Positions 1 to 9,573 are shown, numbered from the stretch's first letter. The stretch: 64,000 nucleotides of DNA from Ilyomonas sp963790435 (GCA_963790435.1 CAWBOI010000006.1:124001-188000), one strand, 5' to 3'. Notes: generated by a model from the letters alone, not told the origin. Translations and numbers: made by a program.

Positions 1-1
1 G

Positions 2-1489
2 CATGTAACCATTTCGTTGTTGACATCAACCGCTAAAAGTCCTACCGGCAAGCTGTTGATGGCAGCTTCCAATAGTTTTTTGTTTGATGAGCCGCATGGC
101 AGCGAGCCATCTGTCATTCATGAGATGTGGGACAACAACATGCACCTTTTAAAATTCAAGAAAAACCTGAAGGCTGGTGAAACGTATCACTTTGCTATAG
201 TGGGTTCTGCCATTACTTCTGCGCATGACGATGACCCGTTAAACGAAGCCGAACGCTTAACCATTTTTGCTACTTTGGAAGGCACAAAACGCTTGCTTCA
301 ATTTCATAACAGAGCATGGGATTCTCTTTGGAAAAGCGACATTATTATTGATGGCGATGATGCCACACAACGCCAGGTGCACAGTATGATTTATCATTTG
401 TATTCGTTTGCCAGAAGCGGCACTGCATATAGCTTATCGCCGATGGGTCTGAGTGGTTTGGGATATAATGGTCATGCGTTTTGGGATACCGAATTGTGGA
501 TGTATCCATCACTGTTGCTATTGCAGCCCGATATTGCAAAATCGTTATTGGAATATCGTTACCAACGGTTGGAAGCTGCAAAACACAATGCCTTTTCGCA
601 CGGTTACAAAGGAGCTATGTTTCCCTGGGAAAGCGCAGCCAGTGGTAATGAAGAAACGCCTGTGTGGGCATTGAGCGGACCGTTTGAACATCATATTTCT
701 GCTGACATTGCCATTGCTGCCTGGAACTATTATTCTGTTACGCAGGATAAGACCTGGCTTCGCGAAAGAGGCTATCCTTTGCTGAAAGAAACGGCTGATT
801 TTTGGGCAAGTCGTGTTGAAAGAAATAGCCTTGGGCATTACGATATAAAGAATGTGGTGGCAGCCGATGAATGGGCGGAGAACGTTGACAACAACGCATT
901 TACCAATGCCGCTGCCAGAGCCAATTTGAAGTATGCTACCGATGCTGCAAAACTATTAGGCATAACACCCGATGCCGACTGGATGAATGTTTATAACAAC
1001 ATCCCGATTTTAAAATTTGGGGACGGCGTAACCAAAGAACATGAGGCTTATAATGGTGAAAAAATAAAGCAGGCAGATGTAAACTTATTAGCCTATCCCT
1101 TGCATGAAACAACGGGCGTAACTGCTATTAAACGCGATTTGGATTATTACGAACCACGTGTAGGTGAAGGTCCTGCTATGACACATGCCATCTTCTCTAT
1201 TTTATATTCAAGACTGGGAATGCCCGATAGCGCTTATCGGGCTTTTAAAGTTGGTTTTGAACCTAATCAACGCCCGCCTTTTGGTGTAATTGCAGAAACC
1301 GCAACCGGCAACAATCCTTACTTTTCAACCGGTGCCGGCGGCATGATACAAGCGATGCTAAACGGCTTTGGCGGATTGGAAATTACACCGGCCGGAATTA
1401 TTCAGTTAAAAACAAAATTGCCATCGCAGTGGAAGTCGCTAACGCTTACGGGTATTGGTGTTGGCAGGAAAACGTATGTTGTGAAATAG
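2..1489 (+). CDS. GH65-like glycoside hydrolase, C-terminal part (5' end outside window)
   Basis: The frame is open to the left edge, so this is the C-terminal ~495 residues of a longer protein; the first possible start in view (TTG at 17) is not a real start. The visible part matches the (alpha/alpha)6 catalytic barrel of family GH65 (trehalase, kojibiose/maltose phosphorylase, glucosylgalactosyl-hydroxylysine glucosidase). Shared motifs are GYNGHAFWDTE and DEWAENVDNNAFTNAA, whose Glu is in the position of the general acid in this family. A short beta-sandwich cap closes the C terminus. It probably cleaves an alpha-linked disaccharide or glycan in the periplasm, but substrate and hydrolase versus phosphorylase cannot be decided without the N terminus. 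Confidence 0.85.
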   Translation, partial: HVTISLLTSTAKSPTGKLLMAASNSFLFDEPHGSEPSVIHEMWDNNMHLLKFKKNLKAGETYHFAIVGSAITSAHDDDPLNEAERLTIFATLEGTKRLLQFHNRAWDSLWKSDIIIDGDDATQRQVHSMIYHLYSFARSGTAYSLSPMGLSGLGYNGHAFWDTELWMYPSLLLLQPDIAKSLLEYRYQRLEAAKHNAFSHGYKGAMFPWESAASGNEETPVWALSGPFEHHISADIAIAAWNYYSVTQDKTWLRERGYPLLKETADFWASRVERNSLGHYDIKNVVAADEWAENVDNNAFTNAAARANLKYATDAAKLLGITPDADWMNVYNNIPILKFGDGVTKEHEAYNGEKIKQADVNLLAYPLHETTGVTAIKRDLDYYEPRVGEGPAMTHAIFSILYSRLGMPDSAYRAFKVGFEPNQRPPFGVIAETATGNNPYFSTGAGGMIQAMLNGFGGLEITPAGIIQLKTKLPSQWKSLTLTGIGVGRKTYVVK

Positions 1490-1556
1490 GTTTGTTTTTA
1501 ATTTTTTATTCTTATTGAAGTAAGGCTGTTTTAAAGAAAGTATGTTATTTGTTGGA

Positions 1557-2449
1557 ATGATATTTATCAGCAAAAACAAAAATCAACTTATACGACAACA
1601 GAAAGTAAGCTATATCACCTTAACACAATTACACTTCATGTAACAACATCTGGCAATCCTGCATCGCCTGCCATCCTTTTCCTGCATGGCTTTCCTTCAT
1701 TTTGGTATAGCTGGCAACAACAAATTGAATTCTTGGAGCAGAATTTTTATGTAATTGTTCCTGATCAAAGAGGTTATAATCTGAGCCAGAAGCCGCAACA
1801 GGTAAAGGATTACAAGCTTTCCGTTTTAGTGGAAGACATGGTGCAACTATTGGCGATGTTGCAAGCAAAAGATATCATTGTAGTGGGGCACGACTGGGGT
1901 GGCATTGTAGCCTGGGCGTTGTTAAAGCAACATCCCAACTTAGTAAAGAAGGCAATCATTATCAACGCACCTTATTTGCCTGCTTACACTAAATTCACGT
2001 TCAGGCAACTGTTCAAAAGCTGGTATGTGTACTTCTTTCAATTGCCCCGCCTGCCGGAATGGATGATGCGCAGAAAGCGGTTTGACATGCTGAAAAAAAC
2101 ATTGCTGAAAACTTCCCTGCGCGGCACATTTTCAGAGGAAGACTTGCTGCGTTACGAAGAAGCCTGGTCGCAAAAGGGAAGTCTTATAGCAATGATCAAC
2201 TGGTATCGTGCGTTGGCGAGATATGCAAGCGATGCCAAAACCATTTTTGGTGCAAAAACAAAAATTGAAACGCCGGTGTTGTTATTATGGGGAATGAAAG
2301 ATGCGTTTTTAGAACCGGAGAGTGGGCTGTGTCCAAAAGCGCATTGCTCTCATTTTATAACCAAACAATACGAAGATGCAACGCATTGGCTGCCGATGGA
2401 AATGAGTGAAAAAGTGAATAGAGACATCCTGACTTTCATCAATGAATAA
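1557..2449 (+). CDS. alpha/beta hydrolase, epoxide hydrolase-like (5' end uncertain)
   Basis: The fold shows the oxyanion HGFP motif (FLHGFPSFW), the nucleophile elbow GHDWGG with Asp as nucleophile, an acid loop GMKDAF and the catalytic His in DATHWL. Asp as nucleophile points to epoxide hydrolase or haloalkane dehalogenase activity rather than an esterase. The first in-frame ATG (1733) cannot be the start, because homologous sequence (KLYHLNTITLHV, then the HGFP region) is encoded in frame from about 1601. No ATG exists in that frame back to the stop at 1532. ATG 1542 or 1557 lie in another frame and would join after a one-base change in the A-rich stretch 1571-1582, exactly where a GCAAAAACAAA motif sits. 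A non-ATG start or an indel error are the alternatives. Confidence 0.8.
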
Positions 2450-2509
2450 AATGCGTTTTCTTTTTTGTTTTTGCACGAAGATCTTAGCGTTACCTGTTAC
2501 CTCATCCTC

Positions 2510-3385
2510 TCAATTGCCACCTGTAAATCGTTTGTTCTCTAACTCATTCTGAATGTTTGGCGGCAACGCAGAAAGTAAATCACAATTGCATTTGCTTTCA
2601 ATGTCTTTTACAGTCGTAACATAATTCATCCAGTTGGGTACAATGCTGTTATCGTTGGGCGTATCAATGGCTATCACGGTGGTATTGTTATCCATTCTTG
2701 CCAAATCGTTATTGCCATCAGAAATAATCACGGCTACTTTCCAAATGTGTGCAGGTACGGCAATTCGTCCATACCCAATGCTGGTTCTGTATCCGCGGCT
2801 ACCCGTGCCGCCCACACCATAATTGCCCATCACCACATACACTTCATTGCCGGCATTCACTTTGTCGCGGCAATACCGTTCAAAGTGTTCCCAGGTTTGC
2901 TGGTTGTTGCGCGGCGCCTGTGGTACAATGTTGTCCATTAAAAACGTAGCTGAATTGGCTTCCTGTGTGGCGGTTCTGTCTCCCGAAGGGCAGTTATGAC
3001 CTTTATCAAAACCTGAACCTTTGTAATTGTTGGGCGATACTTCGTACCAGCCGAACGGCAGGCTTTCATCTGGTCTGAAATCATTCAAACGGTCAACGCT
3101 TCCCAGGTCGGATGCGCCGATGTGCCAGCTTACCCAGTTGGGTATGGCTTTGGTGCTGTTGTAACTTTCGATGTAATATGTATGATCAATTAAATAATTA
3201 TCGGGCTGGCTGCTGCTGTGTTGTGCGCCGGTTGGGTTGCCCAGCAGCAAATTGCCATTGTCGGATGCAACACCGGGTTTGTTTCGTAACGAATCGTTTT
3301 TGTTATTACAGAATTTAATAAAGAAGATAACAATGATGATAACAATGATCAATGTGAGAATGGCATTGTTGTTTCTCCGGTTCAT
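2510..3385 (-). CDS. DNA/RNA non-specific endonuclease, membrane-anchored
   Basis: The protein has 291 residues with one N-terminal hydrophobic segment (about residues 8-26), so the enzyme is exported and anchored or released in the periplasm. The ββα-Me nuclease core carries DKGHNCPSGDR, a variant of the DRGH motif of the NucA/NUC1 family with the catalytic His, and downstream NIVPQAPRNNQQTWEHFE with the metal-binding Asn. The family cleaves DNA and RNA with Mg2+ and is often used for nutrient scavenging or extracellular DNA turnover. It is a single gene transcribed away from the M1 aminopeptidase and converging on the hydrolase. Confidence 0.9.
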   Translation of the reverse strand: MNRRNNNAILTLIIVIIIVIFFIKFCNNKNDSLRNKPGVASDNGNLLLGNPTGAQHSSSQPDNYLIDHTYYIESYNSTKAIPNWVSWHIGASDLGSVDRLNDFRPDESLPFGWYEVSPNNYKGSGFDKGHNCPSGDRTATQEANSATFLMDNIVPQAPRNNQQTWEHFERYCRDKVNAGNEVYVVMGNYGVGGTGSRGYRTSIGYGRIAVPAHIWKVAVIISDGNNDLARMDNNTTVIAIDTPNDNSIVPNWMNYVTTVKDIESKCNCDLLSALPPNIQNELENKRFTGGN

Positions 3386-3440
3386 AAGCGATAAGCATTA
3401 CTAACAAACAAAGCTATTGAAAAGATGGGTTGATGATTAT

Positions 3441-3534
3441 GTCATTCCGCACAAAGCTCCCGCTATTTCGATAAATGCTGGAGTTCGTGTTGAGGACATC
3501 CCGACGAGTCGGGACAAGTCTTGCGGAATAATGA
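3441..3534. repeat. GTCATTCCGC-type inverted-repeat element
   Basis: Outer arms TCATTCCGC (3442-3450) and GCGGAATAATGA (3523-3534) flank a perfect 7-bp hairpin, TCCCGAC/GTCGGGA (3499-3514). Related sequence recurs at 25762-25796 and, as a single arm, near 38242. This looks like a dispersed non-coding hairpin of the kind common in Bacteroidota intergenic DNA. It lies between two divergent genes, so it is not acting as a terminator here. Confidence 0.6.
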
Positions 3535-3645
3535 AGAGATATACCTGTTATTATCAAAAAATAACACAGCCTCTAATCAAATCAATGCAAAAACAAATCA
3601 ATGCTTTTGTACATTCGCGCCTTTCTCTTATTTATGATAAAACTC

Positions 3646-6114
3646 ATGAGATATTCAATTGCCTTTGTATTTATGATGTTTGTTTTTGCCGCTTTTTCTC
3701 AATCTACCGACAACAGCAAAAGCAACAACGACTGGAAAAAAATCTATCGCGCCAGCGCCACCAAAATCAACGATTTGGTGGATACGAAACTCGAAGTAAA
3801 ATTCGATTACGACAAGCAATGGATGTATGGCAAAGAATGGGTTACGCTGCATCCGCACTTCTATCCAACCGATACTTTAATGCTCGATGCCAAAAGCATG
3901 GCAATTAACAAAGTTGCATTGGTAAAGGCTGGCAAGATGATGCCTTTGCAATACAAATACGATAGCAGCCAGTTGTTCATCACTTTGGATAAGATGTACA
4001 AGCGCAACGAAAACTATGTGATTTACATTGATTATATCTCGCGCCCCAACACCGTGAAAGCCGCTGGCAGCGCGGCAATCACCGACAACAAAGGTTTGTA
4101 TTTTATCAACCCGAAAGGAGAGGACAAAAACAAACCCACACAAATCTGGACACAAGGTGAAACCGAAGCTAACTCGGCATGGTTCCCAACGATTGATAAA
4201 CCCAATCAAAAAACCACCGAACAAATTACCATGACCGTTCCTGCGAAATACGTTACCTTATCCAATGGTTTATTAATCAGCCAAAAGAAAAATGCCGATG
4301 GCACAAGAACCGATACCTGGAAAATGGCGCTGCCGCATTCGCCTTATTTGTTCTTTATGGGCGTTGGCGATTATGCCATTATCAAAGACAGTTACAAAGG
4401 CAAGGAAGTGAGTTATTATGTGGAGAAAGAATACGCGCCGGTTGCCCGTAAAATATTTGGTTATACACCCGAAATGATTGCTTTTTATTCGCGCATTACA
4501 GGTGTTGATTTTCCCTGGGCAAAGTATGCACAAATAACGGGAAGAGATTATGTAAGTGGTGCAATGGAAAACACTACTTCAACTTTACACAGCGATGCTG
4601 CACAGCAGGATGCGCGTGAATTGAAAGATGGCAACAGCTGGGAAGAAATAGTTGCGCACGAATTGTTTCACCAATGGTTTGGCGATTACGTTACCACCGA
4701 AAGCTGGAGCAACATCACGGTGAACGAATCGTTTGCCGATTACAGCGAAACACTTTGGAACGAATACAAAAGGGGCAAGGATGAAGGCGATGCAAAAATT
4801 AACGCCGACATGCGCAGATACATAAGCAGTCCTGGCGATTTTACAAAACCGTTGGTGCGTTTTTATTATGCCGATAAAGAAGATGTTTTCGATAATGTAA
4901 GCTATCCAAAAGGCGGCACCATTTTGCACATGCTTCGAAATTATGTTGGCGATAGTGCTTTCTTTAAATCGTTAAATTTATATCTCAATACCAACAAGTT
5001 CAGCAATGGCGAAGCGCAGCAATTACGCCTTGCTTTTGAACAAATAACCGGGCAGGATTTAAATTGGTTTTGGAACGAATGGTATTATGGTGCGGGTCAT
5101 CCGAAACTGGCCATTACTTATGGTTATGATGAGGCTACAAAAGCAGCAACAGTGCAAATTAAACAAACGCAAAACGGACAAATTTTTACGTTGCCATTTA
5201 CCATTGATGTGTACCAGGGCGGAACGAAAAAAAGATATAAAGTTTGGATGAAAGACACTACTGCATCGTTTTCATTTCCTGTAAATGGCAAGCCTGACTT
5301 GATCAACTTTGATGGCGATAAAACTTTGCTTTGCGAGAAAACGGAAAACAAAACCGGGGCTGAATATGCGTTTCAATATAAGAACGCAGGCTTGTATCGC
5401 GATAGAAGAGAAGCCATTGCCTATGCGTTGAACAACCCAACTGCAGAAGGTTCGTTTGCTTTTACAAAAATGGCTTTGGGTGATAAATCGCCTCATTTAC
5501 GTGAAATGATTTTGAATGGTATTAAACTGAACAACGATTCGGTAAAAAAAGTAATGGAGTCTTTGTTGGTAAACATTGCAAAAAATGATTCAGACAACAC
5601 TGCTAAAGCAAGAGCCCTACAATTATTGGGCGATTATAAAAACGATAATTACAAAGCTTTATTTGCTTCAGCAGTTCACGATTCTTCTTATACCGTTGCA
5701 GGTGCTGCTTTGCTCTCTTTGGCAAAAGTTGATAGCGCAGCCGCCGTTACTGAAGTGAGTAAAATCGCTTCTCAACCTGCTAAGCGCACACTTCGTGATG
5801 CTATCGTGCAACTGTCTGATGAAAGCAATTTCAACAGCATTGCCACGCAGTATGATGCAATGCCTTTAAGCCAGGAGAAGTTCACACTTACAGCTTCATT
5901 CATTCAGTTTTTGAACAAGGTAAACAACACAGAAAGCTTTAAAAAGGGTGTTGATATGATCCTTGCTTTCCGTGATAAAATACCGGAATCGCAGCGGTCA
6001 TTTACCGACCCTTACTTTGCTTCTATGTTGAATGGTTTAGCACAAAAGAAAACGGCTGAAAATCAAAAAGAAAAAGCCGATTACATTCAATCGAAATTGG
6101 CAGCGAAGCAATAA
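3646..6114 (+). CDS. M1 family metallopeptidase (aminopeptidase), secreted
   Basis: An export signal (MRYSIAFVFMMFVFAAFSQS) starts at 3646; in-frame starts at 3601 and 3634 would only add residues before it. The M1 hallmarks are present: GAMENTTS substrate-binding motif, zinc site HELFHQWFGDYVT and the third zinc ligand in the downstream NESF motif. The C-terminal half is an alpha-helical HEAT-like domain. The enzyme removes N-terminal amino acids from peptides in the periplasm. Length (about 820 residues) is normal for the family. A GCAAAAACAAA word lies 59 bp upstream (3587). Confidence 0.95.
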   Translation: MRYSIAFVFMMFVFAAFSQSTDNSKSNNDWKKIYRASATKINDLVDTKLEVKFDYDKQWMYGKEWVTLHPHFYPTDTLMLDAKSMAINKVALVKAGKMMPLQYKYDSSQLFITLDKMYKRNENYVIYIDYISRPNTVKAAGSAAITDNKGLYFINPKGEDKNKPTQIWTQGETEANSAWFPTIDKPNQKTTEQITMTVPAKYVTLSNGLLISQKKNADGTRTDTWKMALPHSPYLFFMGVGDYAIIKDSYKGKEVSYYVEKEYAPVARKIFGYTPEMIAFYSRITGVDFPWAKYAQITGRDYVSGAMENTTSTLHSDAAQQDARELKDGNSWEEIVAHELFHQWFGDYVTTESWSNITVNESFADYSETLWNEYKRGKDEGDAKINADMRRYISSPGDFTKPLVRFYYADKEDVFDNVSYPKGGTILHMLRNYVGDSAFFKSLNLYLNTNKFSNGEAQQLRLAFEQITGQDLNWFWNEWYYGAGHPKLAITYGYDEATKAATVQIKQTQNGQIFTLPFTIDVYQGGTKKRYKVWMKDTTASFSFPVNGKPDLINFDGDKTLLCEKTENKTGAEYAFQYKNAGLYRDRREAIAYALNNPTAEGSFAFTKMALGDKSPHLREMILNGIKLNNDSVKKVMESLLVNIAKNDSDNTAKARALQLLGDYKNDNYKALFASAVHDSSYTVAGAALLSLAKVDSAAAVTEVSKIASQPAKRTLRDAIVQLSDESNFNSIATQYDAMPLSQEKFTLTASFIQFLNKVNNTESFKKGVDMILAFRDKIPESQRSFTDPYFASMLNGLAQKKTAENQKEKADYIQSKLAAKQ

Positions 6115-6143
6115 AAAAGAAACTTTGTTGTTTCATGTCCGGT

Positions 6144-6181
6144 TTGGTTTTGCACCATTTTTTGAAAGGTTTGGTTTTGCT
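6144..6181 (-). repeat. Tandem pair of the GCAAAACCAAA word
   Basis: Two copies of TTTGGTTTTGC (6144-6154 and 6171-6181), both in the same orientation with starts 27 bp apart, each preceded by GG and followed by a T-rich stretch. They lie 30-67 bp after the aminopeptidase stop. This is the only close tandem pair in the window. Confidence 0.8.
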
Positions 6182-6208
6182 TATTTTTTCAACAATAAAC
6201 TTTCTTTT

Positions 6209-6367
6209 ATGGATTATTTGTTGCCCAAATCAAAAGGAATTAAAATAAAGTTCATTCAGGAGTTTCGTTCATTCGATTTCATTCCTTATTCCATTGCTTT
6301 GCTCATGCTGACCGGTATTCCGTACATGATGGTGCTGTTTATACAGGTTACAAAGCACGCTCAATAA
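6209..6367 (+). CDS. Small hypothetical membrane protein (52 aa)
   Basis: A 52-residue frame beginning MDYLLPKSKG has a basic amphipathic start, then one hydrophobic segment (IPYSIALLMLTGIPYMMVLF) and a short polar tail. The frame is also open upstream, but that part is translated from the motif pair at 6144/6181, so the ATG at 6209 is preferred. I do not recognise a family. It could be a short inner-membrane protein or a chance frame between two conserved genes. Confidence 0.45.
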   Translation: MDYLLPKSKGIKIKFIQEFRSFDFIPYSIALLMLTGIPYMMVLFIQVTKHAQ

Positions 6368-6447
6368 GCAAACGGTTTGTTATGAATGGCTGAAATTTTA
6401 ATAGTATTGCAGCCCAAAATTATTCGTCAGAGCCTCAACACATTTTC

Positions 6448-7956
6448 ATGCAAAACAAAATACAGTCTGCACTTATATCAGTGTTTTATAAAGATGGATT
6501 GGAACCTATTATCAAAGAACTGAACCGTTTGGGAATCACCATTTATTCAACCGGTGGCACGCAAAAGTTTATTGAAGATGTAGGCGTTTCCTGCGTGCCT
6601 GTTGAAAGTTTAACATCGTATCCATCCATTTTGGGCGGAAGAGTTAAAACGCTTCATCCATCAGTGTTTGGTGGTATTCTGGGCAGGAGAGAAGTGGACC
6701 AGGATATTGAAGAAATGAAGCAATACAACATTCCCGAAATTGATTTGGTGATTGTTGATTTGTATCCATTTGAAGAAACGCTTCGCAATACAACTGATGA
6801 AAAAACGATCATTGAAAAGATTGATATTGGCGGTCCTTCCATGATTCGCGCCGCAGCGAAAAACTTCAGCCACTTAACCGTAATTGCTGCCAAAGAAGAT
6901 TATAAATCATTAGAAGAATTGCTGCAAAATGGAAACGGCGTGACCACATTGGAACAGCGCAAAGCTTTTGCTGCAAAGGCTTTTGAAGTGGTAATGAATT
7001 ATGATATTGCCATCTCGGATTATTTCAACAGGCCCAAACAGGAAAGTGCAAAGCAGCCGCTTCGGTATGGTGAGAATCCGCATCAAAAAGCAGTGTTTCT
7101 TGGTAATTTAAAAGATGTATTTGAGCAACTAAATGGCAAAGAACTATCCTACAACAACCTGGTTGATGTGGATGCCGCCATTCAATTGATACAGGAGTTT
7201 CCTCAGCAAAACCAAACTTATACGTTTGCCATCATTAAGCACACAAATGTGTGCGGCATTGCACAACGAAGCAGCGTAAAACAAAGCTGGGACGCAGCTT
7301 TGGCGGGCGATAATGAAAGTGCATTTGGCGGTGTGTTGGTTTGTAATGGAACCATTAATAAAGCCACTGCAGAAGCCATCAACGAAATCTTTTTTGAAGT
7401 GCTGATTGCGCCTCAGTTTGAAGAAGATGCACTTATCGTTTTGCGCAGCAAAAAGAACCGTATTTTATTACAACTTCACGAGCTTCCACACCTGAAACGC
7501 GAGCAATATAAATCGTTACTCAACGGTATGTTGTTGCAGGATATTGACGAAGGCAATTACGCCGAATGGAAAGAAGTGGGCGGCAGAGAAACAACCATTG
7601 AAGAGAAAGAAGATCTGACGTTTGCAAACCTTGTTTGTAAACATTTAAAAAGCAATGCCATTGCATTGGTGAAGAACAAACAATTAGTTGGCAAAGGTTG
7701 CGGCCAAACCAGCCGAATTGATTCGTTGCGCCAAAGCATTGACAAAGCGAAACAGTTCAAATTTGATTTGAATAACGCAGTACTCGCTTCCGATGCGTTC
7801 TTCCCATTTAACGATTGTGTACAAATGGCACATGCAGCAGGCATTTCAGCGTTTATACAACCCGGTGGTTCAGTACGCGATAAAGACAGCATTGAGTATT
7901 GCGTTCAGAACAATTTAGCCATGATAATGACAGGCTTGCGGCATTTTAAACATTGA
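6448..7956 (+). CDS. purH: Bifunctional AICAR formyltransferase/IMP cyclohydrolase
   Basis: PurH catalyses the last two steps of de novo IMP synthesis in the cytoplasm. The N-terminal MGS-fold IMP cyclohydrolase shows STGGTQKFIED, LGGRVKTLHP and DIGGPSMIRAAAKN. The C-terminal AICAR transformylase shows RYGENPHQKA, KHTNVCGIA with the catalytic Lys-His pair, and SDAFFPFNDCVQMAHAAGI. At 502 residues it has the normal length and an intact frame, unlike purL 31 kb away. Its stop codon is inside a perfect inverted repeat shared with the convergent CHAT gene. Confidence 0.97.
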   Translation: MQNKIQSALISVFYKDGLEPIIKELNRLGITIYSTGGTQKFIEDVGVSCVPVESLTSYPSILGGRVKTLHPSVFGGILGRREVDQDIEEMKQYNIPEIDLVIVDLYPFEETLRNTTDEKTIIEKIDIGGPSMIRAAAKNFSHLTVIAAKEDYKSLEELLQNGNGVTTLEQRKAFAAKAFEVVMNYDIAISDYFNRPKQESAKQPLRYGENPHQKAVFLGNLKDVFEQLNGKELSYNNLVDVDAAIQLIQEFPQQNQTYTFAIIKHTNVCGIAQRSSVKQSWDAALAGDNESAFGGVLVCNGTINKATAEAINEIFFEVLIAPQFEEDALIVLRSKKNRILLQLHELPHLKREQYKSLLNGMLLQDIDEGNYAEWKEVGGRETTIEEKEDLTFANLVCKHLKSNAIALVKNKQLVGKGCGQTSRIDSLRQSIDKAKQFKFDLNNAVLASDAFFPFNDCVQMAHAAGISAFIQPGGSVRDKDSIEYCVQNNLAMIMTGLRHFKH

Positions 7957-7988
7957 AGATGTGTGTCCAATACCTCTTCAATGTTTAA
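7946..7988. terminator. Bidirectional hairpin overlapping two stop codons
   Basis: Perfect 14-bp arms TTAAACATTGAAGA (7946-7959) and TCTTCAATGTTTAA (7975-7988) flank a 15-nt loop. The purH stop (7954-7956) and the convergent CHAT stop (7985-7987) both lie inside the arms. It can terminate both transcripts. Confidence 0.75.
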
Positions 7989-9487
7989 TTCAAAGAAGGT
8001 TTTGGTGGCTCTAACTGGCGTTTCCATTTTGAGGCTTCATCAGTGTTGCCCATTGTTGTATAGTTTCGTATCAACGCGTTGATATAATCTTTTCTTCTGT
8101 CTTCAGAAGGGTTTAAATTATAAGCCTCTTTAAAATCGGCAACGGCGTTTTGCCAGTCTTTAAGCTTTTCATACACAAGCCCTCTTCCGAAATAAGCTTC
8201 TGCCTGGTCGGGCTTCATTTCAATGGTTTTGCTCCAGTCGGCAAGTGAGGCGGCATACACTGGTCCGTTTCTGCTTTCATCGCTGTTTCGCGAAGCGAAG
8301 TACGATCTGGCTCTGGAATAATAAGCAAGCGTTAAATTGTTGGATGAATCCCAATCTTTATTGTTGTCAATGGCTTTGCTAAAATCTTCAATAGCAGATT
8401 TCTGATCGTTTATTTTATCATTGCAATAGCCTCTTTCATAATAAGCGCCCGAATAATCGGGTTTCGATTCAATGGCTTTTGTGTAACATTCTATTGCTTT
8501 GTCTGTGTTGCCTTTTCCAACATGATACCAACCTCTCTCGAACCAACTTTGCGGTGAGTTTAAAGAGGGGTCCGATAAGACTTTTGTTTTTACAATCGCC
8601 ACTTCATCATCACTTAACTGAAGACCAGTTTGCAGTTGCAGCAATGCCAGGTTGGATAAGTTAGATAAAGGATATTCACCCTTTAAAAATTCGCGCAAAT
8701 CCTTTTCATATTCAATCACGGCTTCGGTATGATTTTTTAATCGAGCGATTTTATCATCGAGAATTTTAGCTACCACATCTTCCGGAACGCTCATGTTTTT
8801 TCCGCGCAGCGTTAAACCTTTGCATAATATATCAAACGCCAGTCCCTGCGGATCGGAAAAAGGTAAAAAAGCGGCATCTATTTCAGAAGAAAATCTCACG
8901 TCGGGCAAGCCTTCAATGAGAATGGGTGTTAAGGGTTCAGGCAAGTTTTCAAAACGAATGGCAATGCAGCCAATATCGAATGCTTTCAAAAAACTTTTTT
9001 GCGAAAGATCGCTATCCAAAGCAGTATAAAAGCCGGTTGAAAATTTAACGGCGGCATTATCGCTGATTTCTTTTCTCGTGCCAATAACGATGGGAATAAA
9101 TTGCGAAATAGCTTTTGCCTGTTCCTCAGAGTAACAGGCGTTAATCACTACACATTTTACACTATCACTTGCCGATTTAAACAACAACGCCAAAGCAGTG
9201 GGAGGTACTGTTTTTGAATTGCCCTTTTCATCTTCGAAACATATCTCTCCCGTTTCTTCGCCATGTGCTGAGAAGTGAACAATGTGCGGCTTGTACTGTA
9301 AAATGGTTTGCAATACATCATCCGGCTTTACCGCCTGGTAATCTTTTATTTCAAACGAAGAATTGGTGACGAGCCGGTTTCTGATTTGTTGCAGTTCAGC
9401 GCCTAAACGTAACCTGGCTTCATTGGTTGGTTCAGAAGCTAAAAACAAAATGCGTACTGTGGGTTTGTCTAATGCAGTGGTTTCCAT
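7985..9487 (-). CDS. CHAT domain caspase-like protein with TPR repeats
   Basis: The 500 residues fall into three parts. Residues 10-190 form a CHAT caspase-like peptidase with the catalytic His75 in HFSAHG and Cys118 in NACYSE. Residues 200-310 are a helical linker I cannot assign. Residues 315-490 are four to five TPR units (SWFERGWYHVGKGNTDKAIE, AYYERGYCNDKINDQKSAIE, AYFGRGLVYEKLKDWQNAV). No signal peptide is present, so it is cytoplasmic. CHAT proteases are often effectors of conflict and cell-suicide systems (for example the TPR-CHAT partner of Cas7-11). Here it stands alone between housekeeping genes, with no obvious sensor or substrate gene beside it. Confidence 0.88.
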   Translation of the reverse strand: METTALDKPTVRILFLASEPTNEARLRLGAELQQIRNRLVTNSSFEIKDYQAVKPDDVLQTILQYKPHIVHFSAHGEETGEICFEDEKGNSKTVPPTALALLFKSASDSVKCVVINACYSEEQAKAISQFIPIVIGTRKEISDNAAVKFSTGFYTALDSDLSQKSFLKAFDIGCIAIRFENLPEPLTPILIEGLPDVRFSSEIDAAFLPFSDPQGLAFDILCKGLTLRGKNMSVPEDVVAKILDDKIARLKNHTEAVIEYEKDLREFLKGEYPLSNLSNLALLQLQTGLQLSDDEVAIVKTKVLSDPSLNSPQSWFERGWYHVGKGNTDKAIECYTKAIESKPDYSGAYYERGYCNDKINDQKSAIEDFSKAIDNNKDWDSSNNLTLAYYSRARSYFASRNSDESRNGPVYAASLADWSKTIEMKPDQAEAYFGRGLVYEKLKDWQNAVADFKEAYNLNPSEDRRKDYINALIRNYTTMGNTDEASKWKRQLEPPKPSLN

Positions 9488-9530
9488 CTAAGATTGTTTA
9501 TGAAAACTAAAAGTATAAATAACTTTTGAG

Positions 9531-9573
9531 ATTCAAGGAACAAGAATCAAGTAGCAAGGAACAAGAGAAGTGA
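9531..9573. repeat. CAAGGAACAAGA low-complexity intergenic repeat
   Basis: Imperfect iteration of CAAGGAACAAGAATCAAG and related words. The complementary form (CTTGTTCCTTGTTTCTTG) recurs at 21311-21350 and 23836-23937. It is non-coding and lies between the CHAT gene and the gene upstream of it on the same strand. Confidence 0.7.

Noticed and set aside
3417..3908. 163-codon frame ahead of the M1 aminopeptidase
   Set aside because: It overlaps the real signal peptide in another frame and runs through the GTCATTCCGC hairpin.
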